Source of the DNA: Bacteroidales bacterium
GTDB taxonomy: Bacteria > Bacteroidota > Bacteroidia > Bacteroidales > Tenuifilaceae
Reading direction: 5' to 3'
Assembly: GCA_016931855.1 (NCBI GenBank)
Contig: JAFGDZ010000048.1
Span: 108,012-172,011, forward strand
DNA: 64,000 bases
Under the pieces are notes generated by a model. That model was not told the DNA's origin. It worked only from the letters and a program-made list of their open reading frames with translations, and searched no databases. Made by a program: the position numbers and the translations under genes. Shown here in pieces: positions 33,917 to 41,796 of the stretch. The stretch's first letter is position 1; each line of letters opens with the position of its first letter.

Positions 33917-33971
33917 CAAAGTAAACAAATAGTTTGATAAAATCAAACGAATAGTTTGATAAAAAATCAAC
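33917..33971. promoter_or_regulatory. Divergent operator of the prophage repressor
   Basis: A 17-bp perfect palindrome GTTTGATAAAATCAAAC (33932-33948) is followed 22 bp later by an imperfect copy (GTTTGATAAAAAATCAAC, 33954-33971). The element lies between the divergent repressor and early operon. Both half-sites contain TTTG, and on the minus strand TTTG (33944-33947) is 20 nt from TACTTTG (33917-33923), a plausible leftward promoter covered by the operator. Confidence 0.62.
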
Positions 33972-33998
33972 AAAAAATTTAATTCATTGAATGTCAAG

Positions 33999-34415
33999 AT
34001 GATTGTTGGCGAGAAAATCAAAAAATTAATAGAACTATCTGGGAAGTCAGTAAAAGAAGTTGCGGATGAGATAGGAATGACCAATCAAAATCTGTATAAG
34101 ATATTGAAAAAAGATAGTGTGGAGTCGCAATTATTGACACTATTCGCCAATAAGTTTGATGTACCTATAACGTATTTTTTTGATAATAAACCTTCAGGTA
34201 AAGCCAATGCGGCAAGTATTGGTAACAGCAACACAACCATTGCCGTTGCTGAGGGTGGAAGTCGCTACGAAGTAGGCACAAGCGGAGCAAAAGATGAAGA
34301 GAGGAATAGGCTTGTAGCGGAAAACGAAATGCTAAAGCGCCTGATTGCGGAGAAGGATTTGCTTATTGCAGAGAAGGAGAGGATGATACAGGTGTTAATG
34401 AAAAGGGAGGGGTAA
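33999..34415 (+). CDS. XRE-family prophage repressor with coiled-coil tail
   Basis: 138 residues from the ATG at 33999 (MIVGEKIKKLIELSGKSVKE); a TTG 12 nt upstream is also in frame. Residues 5-60 form an XRE helix-turn-helix (VADEIGMTNQNLYKILKKDS), followed by a low-complexity linker and a C-terminal coiled coil (LIAEKDLLIAEKERMIQVLM). It is divergent from the early operon and flanks a palindromic operator, the layout of a lysogeny repressor. No peptidase domain is present, so induction would not be by LexA-type self-cleavage. Confidence 0.78.
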   Translation: MIVGEKIKKLIELSGKSVKEVADEIGMTNQNLYKILKKDSVESQLLTLFANKFDVPITYFFDNKPSGKANAASIGNSNTTIAVAEGGSRYEVGTSGAKDEERNRLVAENEMLKRLIAEKDLLIAEKERMIQVLMKREG

Positions 34416-34445
34416 TTTAACTTAACCATTAAAATAGGTGTAATC

Positions 34446-35042
34446 ATGAGAAAAACAATTGGATTAATCGTTGCTGTCACTATGATTTGTGGGGGCATTC
34501 TGTTGTCATGCACAAAAAAACAGACCAGAGATGACTTGGTTCGGAACAATGCTGAGCAGTACTTAAAAGAGAACATGAACGACCCTGAGAGTTACGAATT
34601 TGTAAAACTTGAACTTATTGACTCGGTTCTTTATAAGGACAACATCGAATATCGTCGCCAGATGTTTGAGAATAGACTTGAAAATGAAAAGAAAATGCTA
34701 ACTTTTAAGGAAGAAGTTAGATTAACTAGTCCATCAATGTATTCTGATGATGAGATTAATCGGCATAAAAATGAGATAAGTAAAGATGAAAGAATTATTG
34801 CAGCAATTGACTCCATTGAAATCTCGTTGGGAAACAAAGTGAACGAAGTAGCTTCATATACTTACATTTTTTCTTTTAGAGGGAAAAACGAACTTGGAGC
34901 AAAGACTATAAATGTGTATTATCTACAAACAACTCCTGACTTAAACGTAAAAAACCTCACAACAGAAAAGAGTAAGATTATTGTAAATCCTAGTGATTTC
35001 CCCGGTTATTTGGATATTCTTAACAGGCTTAGCCCAATATAA
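34446..35042 (+). CDS. Prophage lipoprotein
   Basis: 198 residues with a lipoprotein signal (ICGGILLSC, cysteine at about residue 22), a charged helical middle (FENRLENEKKMLTFKEEVRL) and a C-terminal beta part (YTYIFSFRGKNELGAKTINV). It follows the repressor on the same strand by 30 nt, so it is probably expressed from the lysogen. Such surface lipoproteins often block superinfection; this is an inference. It overlaps the next small gene by one base. Confidence 0.65.
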   Translation: MRKTIGLIVAVTMICGGILLSCTKKQTRDDLVRNNAEQYLKENMNDPESYEFVKLELIDSVLYKDNIEYRRQMFENRLENEKKMLTFKEEVRLTSPSMYSDDEINRHKNEISKDERIIAAIDSIEISLGNKVNEVASYTYIFSFRGKNELGAKTINVYYLQTTPDLNVKNLTTEKSKIIVNPSDFPGYLDILNRLSPI

Positions 35043-35155
35043 TGGATAATAACATACAGCGCACAATTTTTAAAAGGCACAAGCAAAACCTAATATTGGC
35101 TCTAATTGCAATAGCTATATTGGTTTTTCTCAAACTTTTGGGCGTTCTTGAGTAG
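35042..35155 (+). CDS. Small membrane protein of the lysogeny operon
   Basis: 37 residues (MDNNIQRTIFKRHKQNLILA), then a membrane helix LIAIAILVFLKLLGVLE. It starts on the TAATG overlap of the lipoprotein stop and is followed at once by a terminator. A short basic N-terminus and one membrane span are seen. It would be the third member of the repressor operon. Confidence 0.6.
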   Translation: MDNNIQRTIFKRHKQNLILALIAIAILVFLKLLGVLE

Positions 35156-35160
35156 CAATG

Positions 35161-35187
35161 AAAAAAGCCAGGGTTTTACTCTGGCTT
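35161..35187. terminator. Bidirectional terminator between convergent genes
   Basis: AAAAAAGCCAG and CTGGCTTTATTTTT form a 5-bp GC core plus A/T tracts around a 9-nt loop. It serves the plus-strand lysogeny operon and the minus-strand integrase/XRE pair, whose last stop codon lies in the loop. Confidence 0.8.
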
Positions 35188-35382
35188 TATTTTTAGATTA
35201 AGATGCTTGAGAACCGCTTCTATTTGAACTAAAGGCAACGTACGCTTACCTAACAAAAACTTGTTAAAGTTTATGTAGTCAAGGGCACAATCTAGTGCGC
35301 ATTGGCGCTGACTTATGCCTAGTTCTTGGAGTCGTTGTTTTATAGCTTCCCTTATCACGGGAACAAATGTACCATTTTTCAT
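35176..35382 (-). CDS. Small XRE-family protein downstream of integrase
   Basis: 68 residues: AIKQRLQELGISQRQCALDC, ALDYINFNKFLLGKRTLPLV, IEAVLKHLNLKI is a complete XRE helix-turn-helix without other domains. It overlaps the integrase stop by 4 nt and probably is co-translated with it. It may act as a directionality factor or secondary regulator. Confidence 0.7.
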   Translation of the reverse strand: MKNGTFVPVIREAIKQRLQELGISQRQCALDCALDYINFNKFLLGKRTLPLVQIEAVLKHLNLKIKPE

Positions 35383-36305
35383 TTTACAAAAAATGGGTGA
35401 GTTGCTAAATCTTTGGCGTTCTCTACCTTGTTAATCCTGATGTACTTAAAAAAGGACTGCTCTGTTTTATGCCCTGTAATAAGCATAATTTTAGCCGGAG
35501 CAACGCCAGCAAGGTACATGTTCGTGGCAAAGCTTCGCCTGGCCGTGTGAGATGAAATGAGCTGGTACTTTTTAAACTTCCTCTTTACAACGATAGTCCC
35601 CTCTGTGCGTTCTACCGTATAAACAGCGGTTAATCCAGCCTTTTTGCAGATGGACTTAATCCTTGCGTTAAAGTTCTGCAACGATACCTTAACAACGGGG
35701 AAACGATTGTACTTATCAATGATATCAAGAATAATCCAGTGCGCAGGAATAACTACTGTTACTCCCGTTTTTTTCGTTTTGATGCGGATTATTCCCTCTT
35801 CAATATTGTCATTTGTTAATCTGGAGTAGTCCGAGAATCGAAGTCCGGTGCAGCAACCTACCACAAAAGCGTTCTTTATTGAGGTTAGAGATTCGTTTTT
35901 TATGCTTAACCGGTATATCCGTTCAACCTCTTCGGGAGTTAAGTACACAGAGAAGGCATCCTCCTTTACCGTACTCACGTCTTTTATGCTAAAATCAACC
36001 GCATACCCATCTCGATGGGCGCGGTGAAGCATGGTTGTTATGGCACTAAAAATGCTATTTACAGTAGATGCCCTGTACGCAAATTGGTTGGTAAGGAATA
36101 AAAGAAAGTCCTCGGCCACATTTTGTGTCATGGAATTGGTGTATATCTCCATTCCACGGAAGGATTCATACTCTGAGATTTTCCTCGCAATGTTCCAAAG
36201 CTTACGCTTGTAGGTTCTAGGCCTTTTGCTTGCGTTAGCAACTCCATTAATGTAATCGGCAAGACGGGTGTTTTTCCGCCTCGATAAATTGAATAACTTT
36301 GTCAT
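35379..36305 (-). CDS. int: Tyrosine recombinase (phage integrase A)
   Basis: 308 residues from the ATG at 36305 (MTKLFNLSRRKNTRLADYIN). An N-terminal SAM-like core-binding domain (residues 15-110) precedes the catalytic domain with Arg in CTGLRFSDYSRL, His-x-x-Arg in SSHTARRSFATNMYLAG, GHKTEQSFFKYIRI with the nucleophilic Tyr. All catalytic residues are present. No arm-binding N-terminal domain is evident, so it is shorter than integrase B. It lies at the lysogeny end of the prophage, as expected. Confidence 0.88.
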   Translation of the reverse strand: MTKLFNLSRRKNTRLADYINGVANASKRPRTYKRKLWNIARKISEYESFRGMEIYTNSMTQNVAEDFLLFLTNQFAYRASTVNSIFSAITTMLHRAHRDGYAVDFSIKDVSTVKEDAFSVYLTPEEVERIYRLSIKNESLTSIKNAFVVGCCTGLRFSDYSRLTNDNIEEGIIRIKTKKTGVTVVIPAHWIILDIIDKYNRFPVVKVSLQNFNARIKSICKKAGLTAVYTVERTEGTIVVKRKFKKYQLISSHTARRSFATNMYLAGVAPAKIMLITGHKTEQSFFKYIRINKVENAKDLATHPFFVK

Positions 36306-36336
36306 GCTTAAAAGTTTTTCGTTAGACGAATTAAGC

Positions 36337-36376
36337 AAGCCCCTCTTTATGCCTTTGCCGAGGCGAGGGGCTTTTT
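36337..36376. terminator. Hairpin between the second module and integrase A
   Basis: AAGCCCCTC (36337-36345) pairs with GAGGGGCTT (36365-36373) and an inner GCCT/AGGC stem; a T-run follows on the plus strand and a weaker TTGCTTAATT on the minus strand. It starts at the stop of the ParB-like gene and occupies the only gap between the two mobile modules. Confidence 0.55.
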
Positions 36377-36979
36377 CTATTTAGACTCAGACCACGATTT
36401 GGAGTAATCGTGATGACGGAATGAATGTGCTATTCCTAACTGCTGTTTAAGGCGAAGGAACTCCTCTGGTTCCATGTCAAAAGCCTTACATACTTCAACG
36501 TCTTCTAGCCCAAAGTACTCTAGTTTTTGAACCAGTTTAGACATTCCCTCCACCTGATGAAACCCTTTTATTCGGTTCATAAGAACGGTTAGAATTATGG
36601 CATCATGGAGTGGTATCTGAAGGTCAAGTACGGCAATATACTTTTTACCGTTGCGCCTAAAGTCCTCGTACCTATGGAAACCATCTATTATCCTATACAT
36701 TTGCTTCTCCTTATCAAAGGTTGTTATGACAGGAAAAAGAAAGCCAAACTTAGAAACACACTCCCACAGCAATTCCATTAATGAAGATGGCATCACGTTG
36801 GGGTTATAATCATTAGCAATAACCTTATCGATAGGGATTAGCTTTACGTTAAATACATGGTGCCAAACATTATCCTGCTCGTAGGCAAACTGCATGATAT
36901 CCTTAGCGAGAATGTTATACAGTTCCATTTTGTCGTCTAATGACAGGGCCGTTGCAGCCTTTATAAGATTTCCATCCAT
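36377..36979 (-). CDS. IbrB-like ParB/DndB-fold protein
   Basis: A 200-residue protein with a ParB N-terminal-type domain: VKLIPIDKVIANDYNPNVMP (residues 45-64), GFLFPVITTF and the signature RIIDGFHRYEDF with DGFHR at 99-103. The C-terminal half is helical with an HTH-like stretch (DVEVCKAFDMEPEEFLRLKQ). No ParA is nearby, so chromosome partition is unlikely. It overlaps the PP-loop gene by 19 nt; this pair has the layout of IbrA/IbrB proteins of phage-related regions, where the ParB-fold protein may hydrolyse nucleotides or bind DNA. Last gene of the operon. Confidence 0.78.
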   Translation of the reverse strand: MDGNLIKAATALSLDDKMELYNILAKDIMQFAYEQDNVWHHVFNVKLIPIDKVIANDYNPNVMPSSLMELLWECVSKFGFLFPVITTFDKEKQMYRIIDGFHRYEDFRRNGKKYIAVLDLQIPLHDAIILTVLMNRIKGFHQVEGMSKLVQKLEYFGLEDVEVCKAFDMEPEEFLRLKQQLGIAHSFRHHDYSKSWSESK

Positions 36980-38040
36980 TTCTCTTTTAATTTTTGGGTT
37001 TTTTCACTTCGTTTAGTATCGTAGCTTCTAGCGTTTTCGTAGTCGTTAATGAGCAGCTGGCCAACCTGAGATTGATACATTCGCTCTGTTTGCTCTTGCT
37101 TTGCATACCTGGCTTCAAACTTACGCCGATGCTCTTGGTTTGGTATGTTCTCAAGCAGAAAATCACGAAACTCCTTCCAGTTTTTGTAGTGTACAGGGAG
37201 CGTTTTGTTGTCAAATACCAATTTTTCAGAAGCGTATCGAGATGCTGTTGCTATGCCGCCAATCCTTTTGCACAGCTTGTTATAGGTTTCGGGCTCGAAT
37301 TTAGGGAGGTCAACAAGGCATTTGAACGATTTTTCGTGAACAAGGTTGGATACTCTCATCCTGTTGTAAATGGTATAGTTAGCCATAAACATGAGGTCGT
37401 ATATTTTGTTGTACGGTAAATCAAAATCATAAATAAACTTCCATACATCATATACCGTCCAGTCGTATATAGGGTAGAACCTCACGGCTGCATTCCCTTT
37501 ACCTGTACTCCAAGGAATATTGTTCCAACCTGGGTGTTTTGTTACCGCACGGTAGCGAGTAAGACTTTCGTCTGCGCGGAGGCCAATTAGAAATGCGGCA
37601 TCCTTGTACTTGTTCTCATACCAGTCAAAGAATTGATAGAACCGTTTAGGGTAGTCCTCGTCAATGCTATGAATAGCAATAGGGTCTTTTCCCCTCATCC
37701 ATGCCTCACCTGGCCCCCACGCGTAAAGGAAGTAGTCTGAGTAGCTTGTTGCATTTGTCATGTATATTGGAACCTGATACCAAGCGGGTATTACATTTGG
37801 ATGGTTCATAAGTATCTTCATCAAATCAATTGATGCCATGTACTCAGCCTCTTGGTCTTGAAAAAATGCTACAATCTTTCTCTTTCGCTTTATCGCCTCT
37901 TGCAATGCAAGAAAGTAAAGCACAGTGCTATCTTTCCCTGAAGATATTGATACGTTTATTGTTTCAAAGTTATCGAACAACAGGCTGATTCTCTCTCTTG
38001 CTGCGTCCAAAACGTTTCTGTTATCGTCGTATATTTTCAT
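36961..38040 (-). CDS. IbrA-like PP-loop ATPase, PAPS-reductase family
   Basis: A 359-residue protein. The PP-loop SSGKDS (residues 33-38, in VSISSGKDSTVLYFLALQEA) binds ATP; the PAPS-reductase fold continues through FFQDQEAEYMASIDL, then RYRAVTKHPGWNNIPWS and FYPIYDWTVYDVWKFIYDFD, the pattern of IbrA/DndC-like proteins. True PAPS reductases end in a conserved ECG-C motif, not seen here. DndC uses this fold to put sulfur on DNA, so a nucleic-acid modification or nucleotide-activation role is possible. Coupled to IbrB by overlap. Confidence 0.82.
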   Translation of the reverse strand: MKIYDDNRNVLDAARERISLLFDNFETINVSISSGKDSTVLYFLALQEAIKRKRKIVAFFQDQEAEYMASIDLMKILMNHPNVIPAWYQVPIYMTNATSYSDYFLYAWGPGEAWMRGKDPIAIHSIDEDYPKRFYQFFDWYENKYKDAAFLIGLRADESLTRYRAVTKHPGWNNIPWSTGKGNAAVRFYPIYDWTVYDVWKFIYDFDLPYNKIYDLMFMANYTIYNRMRVSNLVHEKSFKCLVDLPKFEPETYNKLCKRIGGIATASRYASEKLVFDNKTLPVHYKNWKEFRDFLLENIPNQEHRRKFEARYAKQEQTERMYQSQVGQLLINDYENARSYDTKRSEKTQKLKEKWMEIL

Positions 38041-38806
38041 GGCAAAATGCGTTAAATATCATCATCCTACGAACATTCTCCTCTACAACAAATTGGAACA
38101 CACCTAGCCTAGGTAACTCATGTTCTTGATTCTTTTTCCACGAATCGAAACTTAATGCTGTTCCAAAGTGGTCGTTTGAAAGTTTAAGTAGGTTGTTTAC
38201 TAATAGTTTTGGTGTGTCGTATTTAGAAAAGACGTGAAGTTTGGCTTCCGAATACCAGTTAAGTTCCTCCTCTGAAACATCGGTTAGCTTAAACCTCGTT
38301 GTGAGCCGTTGTAGCTCCGAGTAGGTATTCTTAATGAAAAATCTCACGTTATCCCCAGACAATCGACAATCATTCGTTTCCCGGTAGAACCAGCTCTGCC
38401 ACTCCCTTTCTATAGGGTAGCTATAGTTAACACCAAAACCATTAACTCCAGCGTATAGGTAATGAAAAAACAGCCTCCACGGTTCGCCAACAAAAGGTGC
38501 CGTATCAATGCTTATCTTAGGTACATTCGGCGTCATCGTTGTAAGGTACTCATGTACGTAATCACACCTATTCGATGGGGTGATCATCCTGTTAAGGCCC
38601 ACTAGGATTATTAGCTTTGGCTCAAAAGAACTGTATCCTATTTTGTACTTCTCCCACTCAATATATTCGGCACCTGGCACTGCTGGAGCATTGTACATTT
38701 GATGCCAAACGACTAAGGTTCCATCTGCGGCGTCAATGGGTGGAATCTTTGATGTATCATTCAAAAAAAATACTCTATTCTTCATACCCCATATATGTTT
38801 TTGCAA
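38021..38806 (-). CDS. Unrecognised protein of the modification operon
   Basis: A 261-residue soluble protein. It begins MQKHIWGMKNRVFFLNDTSK, with alpha/beta character in the first half (LIILVGLNRMITPSNRCDYV) and a helical second half. Trp, Tyr and Phe are abundant (EPWRLFFHYLYAGVNGFGVN; REWQSWFYRE). No known catalytic motif is clear. It overlaps the methylase-like gene by 32 nt and the IbrA-like gene by 20 nt, so it must work with them. Worth a structure prediction; I do not assign a function. Confidence 0.7.
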   Translation of the reverse strand: MQKHIWGMKNRVFFLNDTSKIPPIDAADGTLVVWHQMYNAPAVPGAEYIEWEKYKIGYSSFEPKLIILVGLNRMITPSNRCDYVHEYLTTMTPNVPKISIDTAPFVGEPWRLFFHYLYAGVNGFGVNYSYPIEREWQSWFYRETNDCRLSGDNVRFFIKNTYSELQRLTTRFKLTDVSEEELNWYSEAKLHVFSKYDTPKLLVNNLLKLSNDHFGTALSFDSWKKNQEHELPRLGVFQFVVEENVRRMMIFNAFCHENIRR

Positions 38807-39359
38807 TGAAAAATACGCATTTAGGATTTAGATCTGAGCATACAAACTTTTTCCCGGCAGCTAAAAATATACGAGCAGTATTACCGTATCCCGCATTAAA
38901 ATCGCCCACACGGGAGTATATCTTAGCTAGTTCGGCAATCGCATCGTAGTTTGTTTCACAGTTAAGCCTAGGGCCATTCCACACACACAGATTTGTTGTG
39001 TATCCATGTAGTTTTATCTTTTGAACGAATGAAGGGGAAGGAAATTCGGATATAACATGAGTGCCTAGTACCATGTAAACGGGCTTATCTGCATGGGCTA
39101 CAAACCTAGCCATATTCATTACGTATGCAACGTATGAGCTGTGTTGAGAATTGGCTCTGGTTGCAAACTTATCGTACCCATCCCTCCACGCTGGTTCTGA
39201 ATAAAAAACATCGCAATCGCTATAGTGGCATAGGGGAACTCCTTGTGTCGCAATATCAGCAGTAAAAACCTTGTTTCCATTCGATTCAAAGAAATTAATG
39301 CTTCCTAATTCTTTCAACTCGGGTTTTAAGGCTGAGTGGTACACCTTTACTTTTGGCAT
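38775..39359 (-). CDS. Degenerate methyltransferase paralogue (SEPAW)
   Basis: A 194-residue beta-class methyltransferase fold. The catalytic DPPW is replaced by SEPAW (residues 54-58, in CDVFYSEPAW), while the SAM-binding segment GDFNAGYG (152-159) and CSDLNP (174-179) remains near-canonical. It aligns by eye along its length with the next gene, sharing the order motif IV then motif I. Loss of the acidic Asp suggests it is catalytically dead or altered, perhaps a partner subunit. Overlaps its paralogue by 13 nt. Confidence 0.75.
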   Translation of the reverse strand: MPKVKVYHSALKPELKELGSINFFESNGNKVFTADIATQGVPLCHYSDCDVFYSEPAWRDGYDKFATRANSQHSSYVAYVMNMARFVAHADKPVYMVLGTHVISEFPSPSFVQKIKLHGYTTNLCVWNGPRLNCETNYDAIAELAKIYSRVGDFNAGYGNTARIFLAAGKKFVCSDLNPKCVFFIAKTYMGYEE

Positions 39360-40003
39360 ATATCACCTCCTTTCTTTGATACTTTATCTAAGGTGACTGC
39401 CATCCTTCTTGGATTTAACTCAATTCCAACAAATCTTTTGTTTTGACTTATGGCAGATACTGCTGTAAGCCCTCTACCAGTGCATAAATCGGCAACGCAA
39501 CTTGGGTTTTCATTTCTTATTGCTAACGATGGAGTATCCTCATCGTCGCTACCGGTGTAGTCAAAACTGGCGGGTTCATAGCCTCCTCTCAAGAGAAAGC
39601 ATGGGTGCTTCTTGTAGTAGGTTGTTTTCCATACTTGCACGGTTGGAAAGATTTTACCCATTTCTGTGTTAAATTCATCAACGTGTTTTTTACCTATTTC
39701 TAAAAAGCATACTCTTGGAGCAATGACACCTACTTGAGCAAATAGCTGAGTGTAGAAATCCTTGAAGTTGGATATGTACTTTGAGGAATGGTTCTTTGTT
39801 ACAAAAGAGTTAACATTACCTAATGTCCAAGGAGGGTCGCAGTAAATCATGTCTCCACTCATCATAAAAGCAGGAAGAGGATCGAAAAGATCATGAACCG
39901 CAAACGATGAGTTGGTTTTCATTTCAACCCAAGTTTGCCCAATATTTATGGGGAATTTATCCCATGAGTTACCGTATTCCCATTTATTACAACTCTTCGA
40001 CAT
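39347..40003 (-). CDS. DPPW methyltransferase (beta-class, MT-A70-like order)
   Basis: A 218-residue methylase with motif IV DPPW at residues 56-59 (MIYCDPPWTLG) and the SAM-binding ADLCTGRG (171-178) plus GIELNP (193-198) toward the C-terminus, the permuted order of beta-class N6-adenine/N4-cytosine enzymes. DPPW also marks the MT-A70 group. There is hardly any target-recognition domain, so specificity may come from its paralogue or the helicase. Overlaps the helicase gene by 17 nt. Confidence 0.85.
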   Translation of the reverse strand: MSKSCNKWEYGNSWDKFPINIGQTWVEMKTNSSFAVHDLFDPLPAFMMSGDMIYCDPPWTLGNVNSFVTKNHSSKYISNFKDFYTQLFAQVGVIAPRVCFLEIGKKHVDEFNTEMGKIFPTVQVWKTTYYKKHPCFLLRGGYEPASFDYTGSDDEDTPSLAIRNENPSCVADLCTGRGLTAVSAISQNKRFVGIELNPRRMAVTLDKVSKKGGDICQK

Positions 40004-41630
40004 ACCGCTTTAGTTTAGTTTTGTCTTTCATCAGTTCCTTTATTTCGCTTGCCAAATTACCTTTTCTTGCCAAATTAGCCATAACCTTATAGTCAATACC
40101 CGATCTGGTAAGACAATCATAAAACTTCATCTCGTGTTGCTGTCCTGGTCTGTCCAATCTTCCTGTAGATTGCTTCCGTTGTATCCACATAAATGAGTTT
40201 GAGAAAAAAATGCCTTGGCAGCATACTTCTTGCAACCCGTTCAAACCAGTTCCACCAGACTGCATTGTGCATACGAAGTAAAGCTTTTCTCCTGCTACAA
40301 ATTTTTGCAGCTCATCATCCCTCGTTTTTGGATTTTTGCCCGTAAATGTTGCACAGTTACTCTGATTTAAAAATGAAACGAGAGTTTGAACCTCAAAAAT
40401 GTACTTGCAAAAAAAGACGGTTGGCTTAGTAAGATCTATATTGTCTAGCAACTCAAATTTATTTGTACAAAGAGGAATTACTTCGCCTTCGTAATTTTTT
40501 ATGTAGCCAGACGCAATCTGCTGCATGTGCGTAAGCGCAGCAAAGATGTCCGTTTCGGAAAAATCGTCACTCTGTATTAGTTCAAGCAATCGTTCCTTTT
40601 CCTCTGTGTAGTACCTATCCTGCTCCTGAGTTAACGAGCAGTGAAGTTGTATCTCCTCCTTCGCAGGAAGCCCAAGAATGTCACTTGATATTTGATATGT
40701 ATATGGTTCAAGAAGGCCTAATAAATGGTCAATGTTCTTGTGACCAATAATCTCATCCCCACTTACTCCCCCAAGAATAAGGTATTTTTCTTCAAACTTC
40801 AAGTAGTTTGGAAGGCCAATGATTAGCTTTGACAGCATGGCGTACTGCATGTACAAGTTGTGAACTTGGTCTGCAGGAGTCCCTGTCATTACCACTTTGT
40901 AACTGCTCTTTTCGCAAACAGCAGCAATCCTTTTGCTCCTTTTTGCAAACGGGCCTTTAACCAAGTGGCTCTCGTCAATTATGATTTGGGTCTCACTGTC
41001 AGCAAAATCTAATGCTTCAAAAACAGCCCGATCGCTAGAACTCATGCTCTCAATTCCAATCAACTTCCATGTAATCTCTTTGCGGCTGCACCATTGCTCT
41101 AACTGGTTTTTAAAGTTCTTTTTTGTTGAAACAGGCAAAAAAACTAGAACTTTCTTTATTTGTCCAGCCTCGTATCGGGATATAGCAAGATCAATAACCG
41201 TTTTAGATTTCATTGTGCCAGGGTCTCCCCATAGCGCAGACACCTTCATTGAACACAAAAACCGAAGGGCATCTACCTGATGCTTCTTACTTCTATTGTC
41301 GTAAACAGGCAAAACAAAATCCTTTAACCTCTCATCCAGCGGAACCTTCTTACGTTCCAATTCGCAGTCGTTTATCAACTCATGAAACTGCCTCTCTATT
41401 TCTGCTCGGTACACTGCTGCGAGTTGGTCATCATAGTAGTTGGGATGACGGTTGTTTTCTACCCGGCAAAATACTTGTAACCGGTCGTTCACAACTTCAA
41501 ACCATGCCGAAGTTTTAATTCCACTTCCGTTTTTGCCGTATGGAATGTATAACCGTTCAACGCCCTTCTTTTCGCCAACATACAGGCGCGCACCCTTTAT
41601 GCGCGCCTGTAGTGTCTTTAAGGTATTCAT
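39987..41630 (-). CDS. SNF2-type superfamily 2 helicase/translocase
   Basis: A 547-residue SF2 protein. Motif I is the unusual GDPGTMKSKT (residues 135-144), motif II DESH (219-222 in IIIDESHLV), motif III TGTP (249-252), and motif VI STGRLDRPGQ near residue 490; the C-lobe contains VFFCKYIFEVQTLVSFLNQS. The N-terminal 100 residues may be an accessory DNA-binding domain. Such translocases often move methylases or nucleases along DNA. It begins on an ATGA overlap with the 55-aa gene upstream. Confidence 0.88.
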   Translation of the reverse strand: MNTLKTLQARIKGARLYVGEKKGVERLYIPYGKNGSGIKTSAWFEVVNDRLQVFCRVENNRHPNYYDDQLAAVYRAEIERQFHELINDCELERKKVPLDERLKDFVLPVYDNRSKKHQVDALRFLCSMKVSALWGDPGTMKSKTVIDLAISRYEAGQIKKVLVFLPVSTKKNFKNQLEQWCSRKEITWKLIGIESMSSSDRAVFEALDFADSETQIIIDESHLVKGPFAKRSKRIAAVCEKSSYKVVMTGTPADQVHNLYMQYAMLSKLIIGLPNYLKFEEKYLILGGVSGDEIIGHKNIDHLLGLLEPYTYQISSDILGLPAKEEIQLHCSLTQEQDRYYTEEKERLLELIQSDDFSETDIFAALTHMQQIASGYIKNYEGEVIPLCTNKFELLDNIDLTKPTVFFCKYIFEVQTLVSFLNQSNCATFTGKNPKTRDDELQKFVAGEKLYFVCTMQSGGTGLNGLQEVCCQGIFFSNSFMWIQRKQSTGRLDRPGQQHEMKFYDCLTRSGIDYKVMANLARKGNLASEIKELMKDKTKLKRYVEEL

Positions 41631-41794
41631 TGCTTGTTTACTGAAATAATGTGTCGATCTTTCCCTACAATATCGCCTACAATTCGGTAGTCCTCGTTTT
41701 CCGTAAGTAGTTTTACAATGTCTGATGAAGTCATTTTTTCAAACTCTTCAACAGAGACAACTACTTCCTGTTTTACTGTTTGTTTACTTTTCAT
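41627..41794 (-). CDS. Small protein coupled to the helicase
   Basis: 55 residues from the ATG at 41794 (MKSKQTVKQEVVVSVEEFEK), continuing MTSSDIVKLLTENEDYRIVG and ending SVNKQ. Its TGA shares the sequence ATGA with the helicase start, so translation is coupled. Alpha/beta pattern; not recognised. It was found by reading the gap between two larger genes. Confidence 0.65.
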   Translation of the reverse strand: MKSKQTVKQEVVVSVEEFEKMTSSDIVKLLTENEDYRIVGDIVGKDRHIISVNKQ

Positions 41795-41796
41795 CT

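Larger units (their letters stand above)
1..36376. mobile_element. Tailed prophage (partial, left end outside window)
   Basis: A continuous block holding integrase, repressor, early genes, capsid protease, capsid, terminase, portal, tail fibres, lysis genes and tape measure, nearly all on the minus strand. It reads from the repressor operator near 33.9 kb leftward. A long tape measure and a tail-tube candidate with no recognisable sheath suggest a siphovirus-like tail. The left attachment site is not in the window. The right boundary is put just beyond the integrase at 36305, but no att sequence is visible there, so the next module could also belong to this phage. Confidence 0.85.

Noticed and set aside
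36337..36376. Attachment site between the two mobile modules
   Set aside because: The gap is a hairpin of 40 nt with no match to the tmRNA 3' end or to the repeats near integrase B.
36377..36979. Plasmid or chromosome partition ParB
   Set aside because: The fold motif is present but there is no ParA or parS-like dyad, and the gene is coupled to a PP-loop protein as in IbrA/IbrB pairs.
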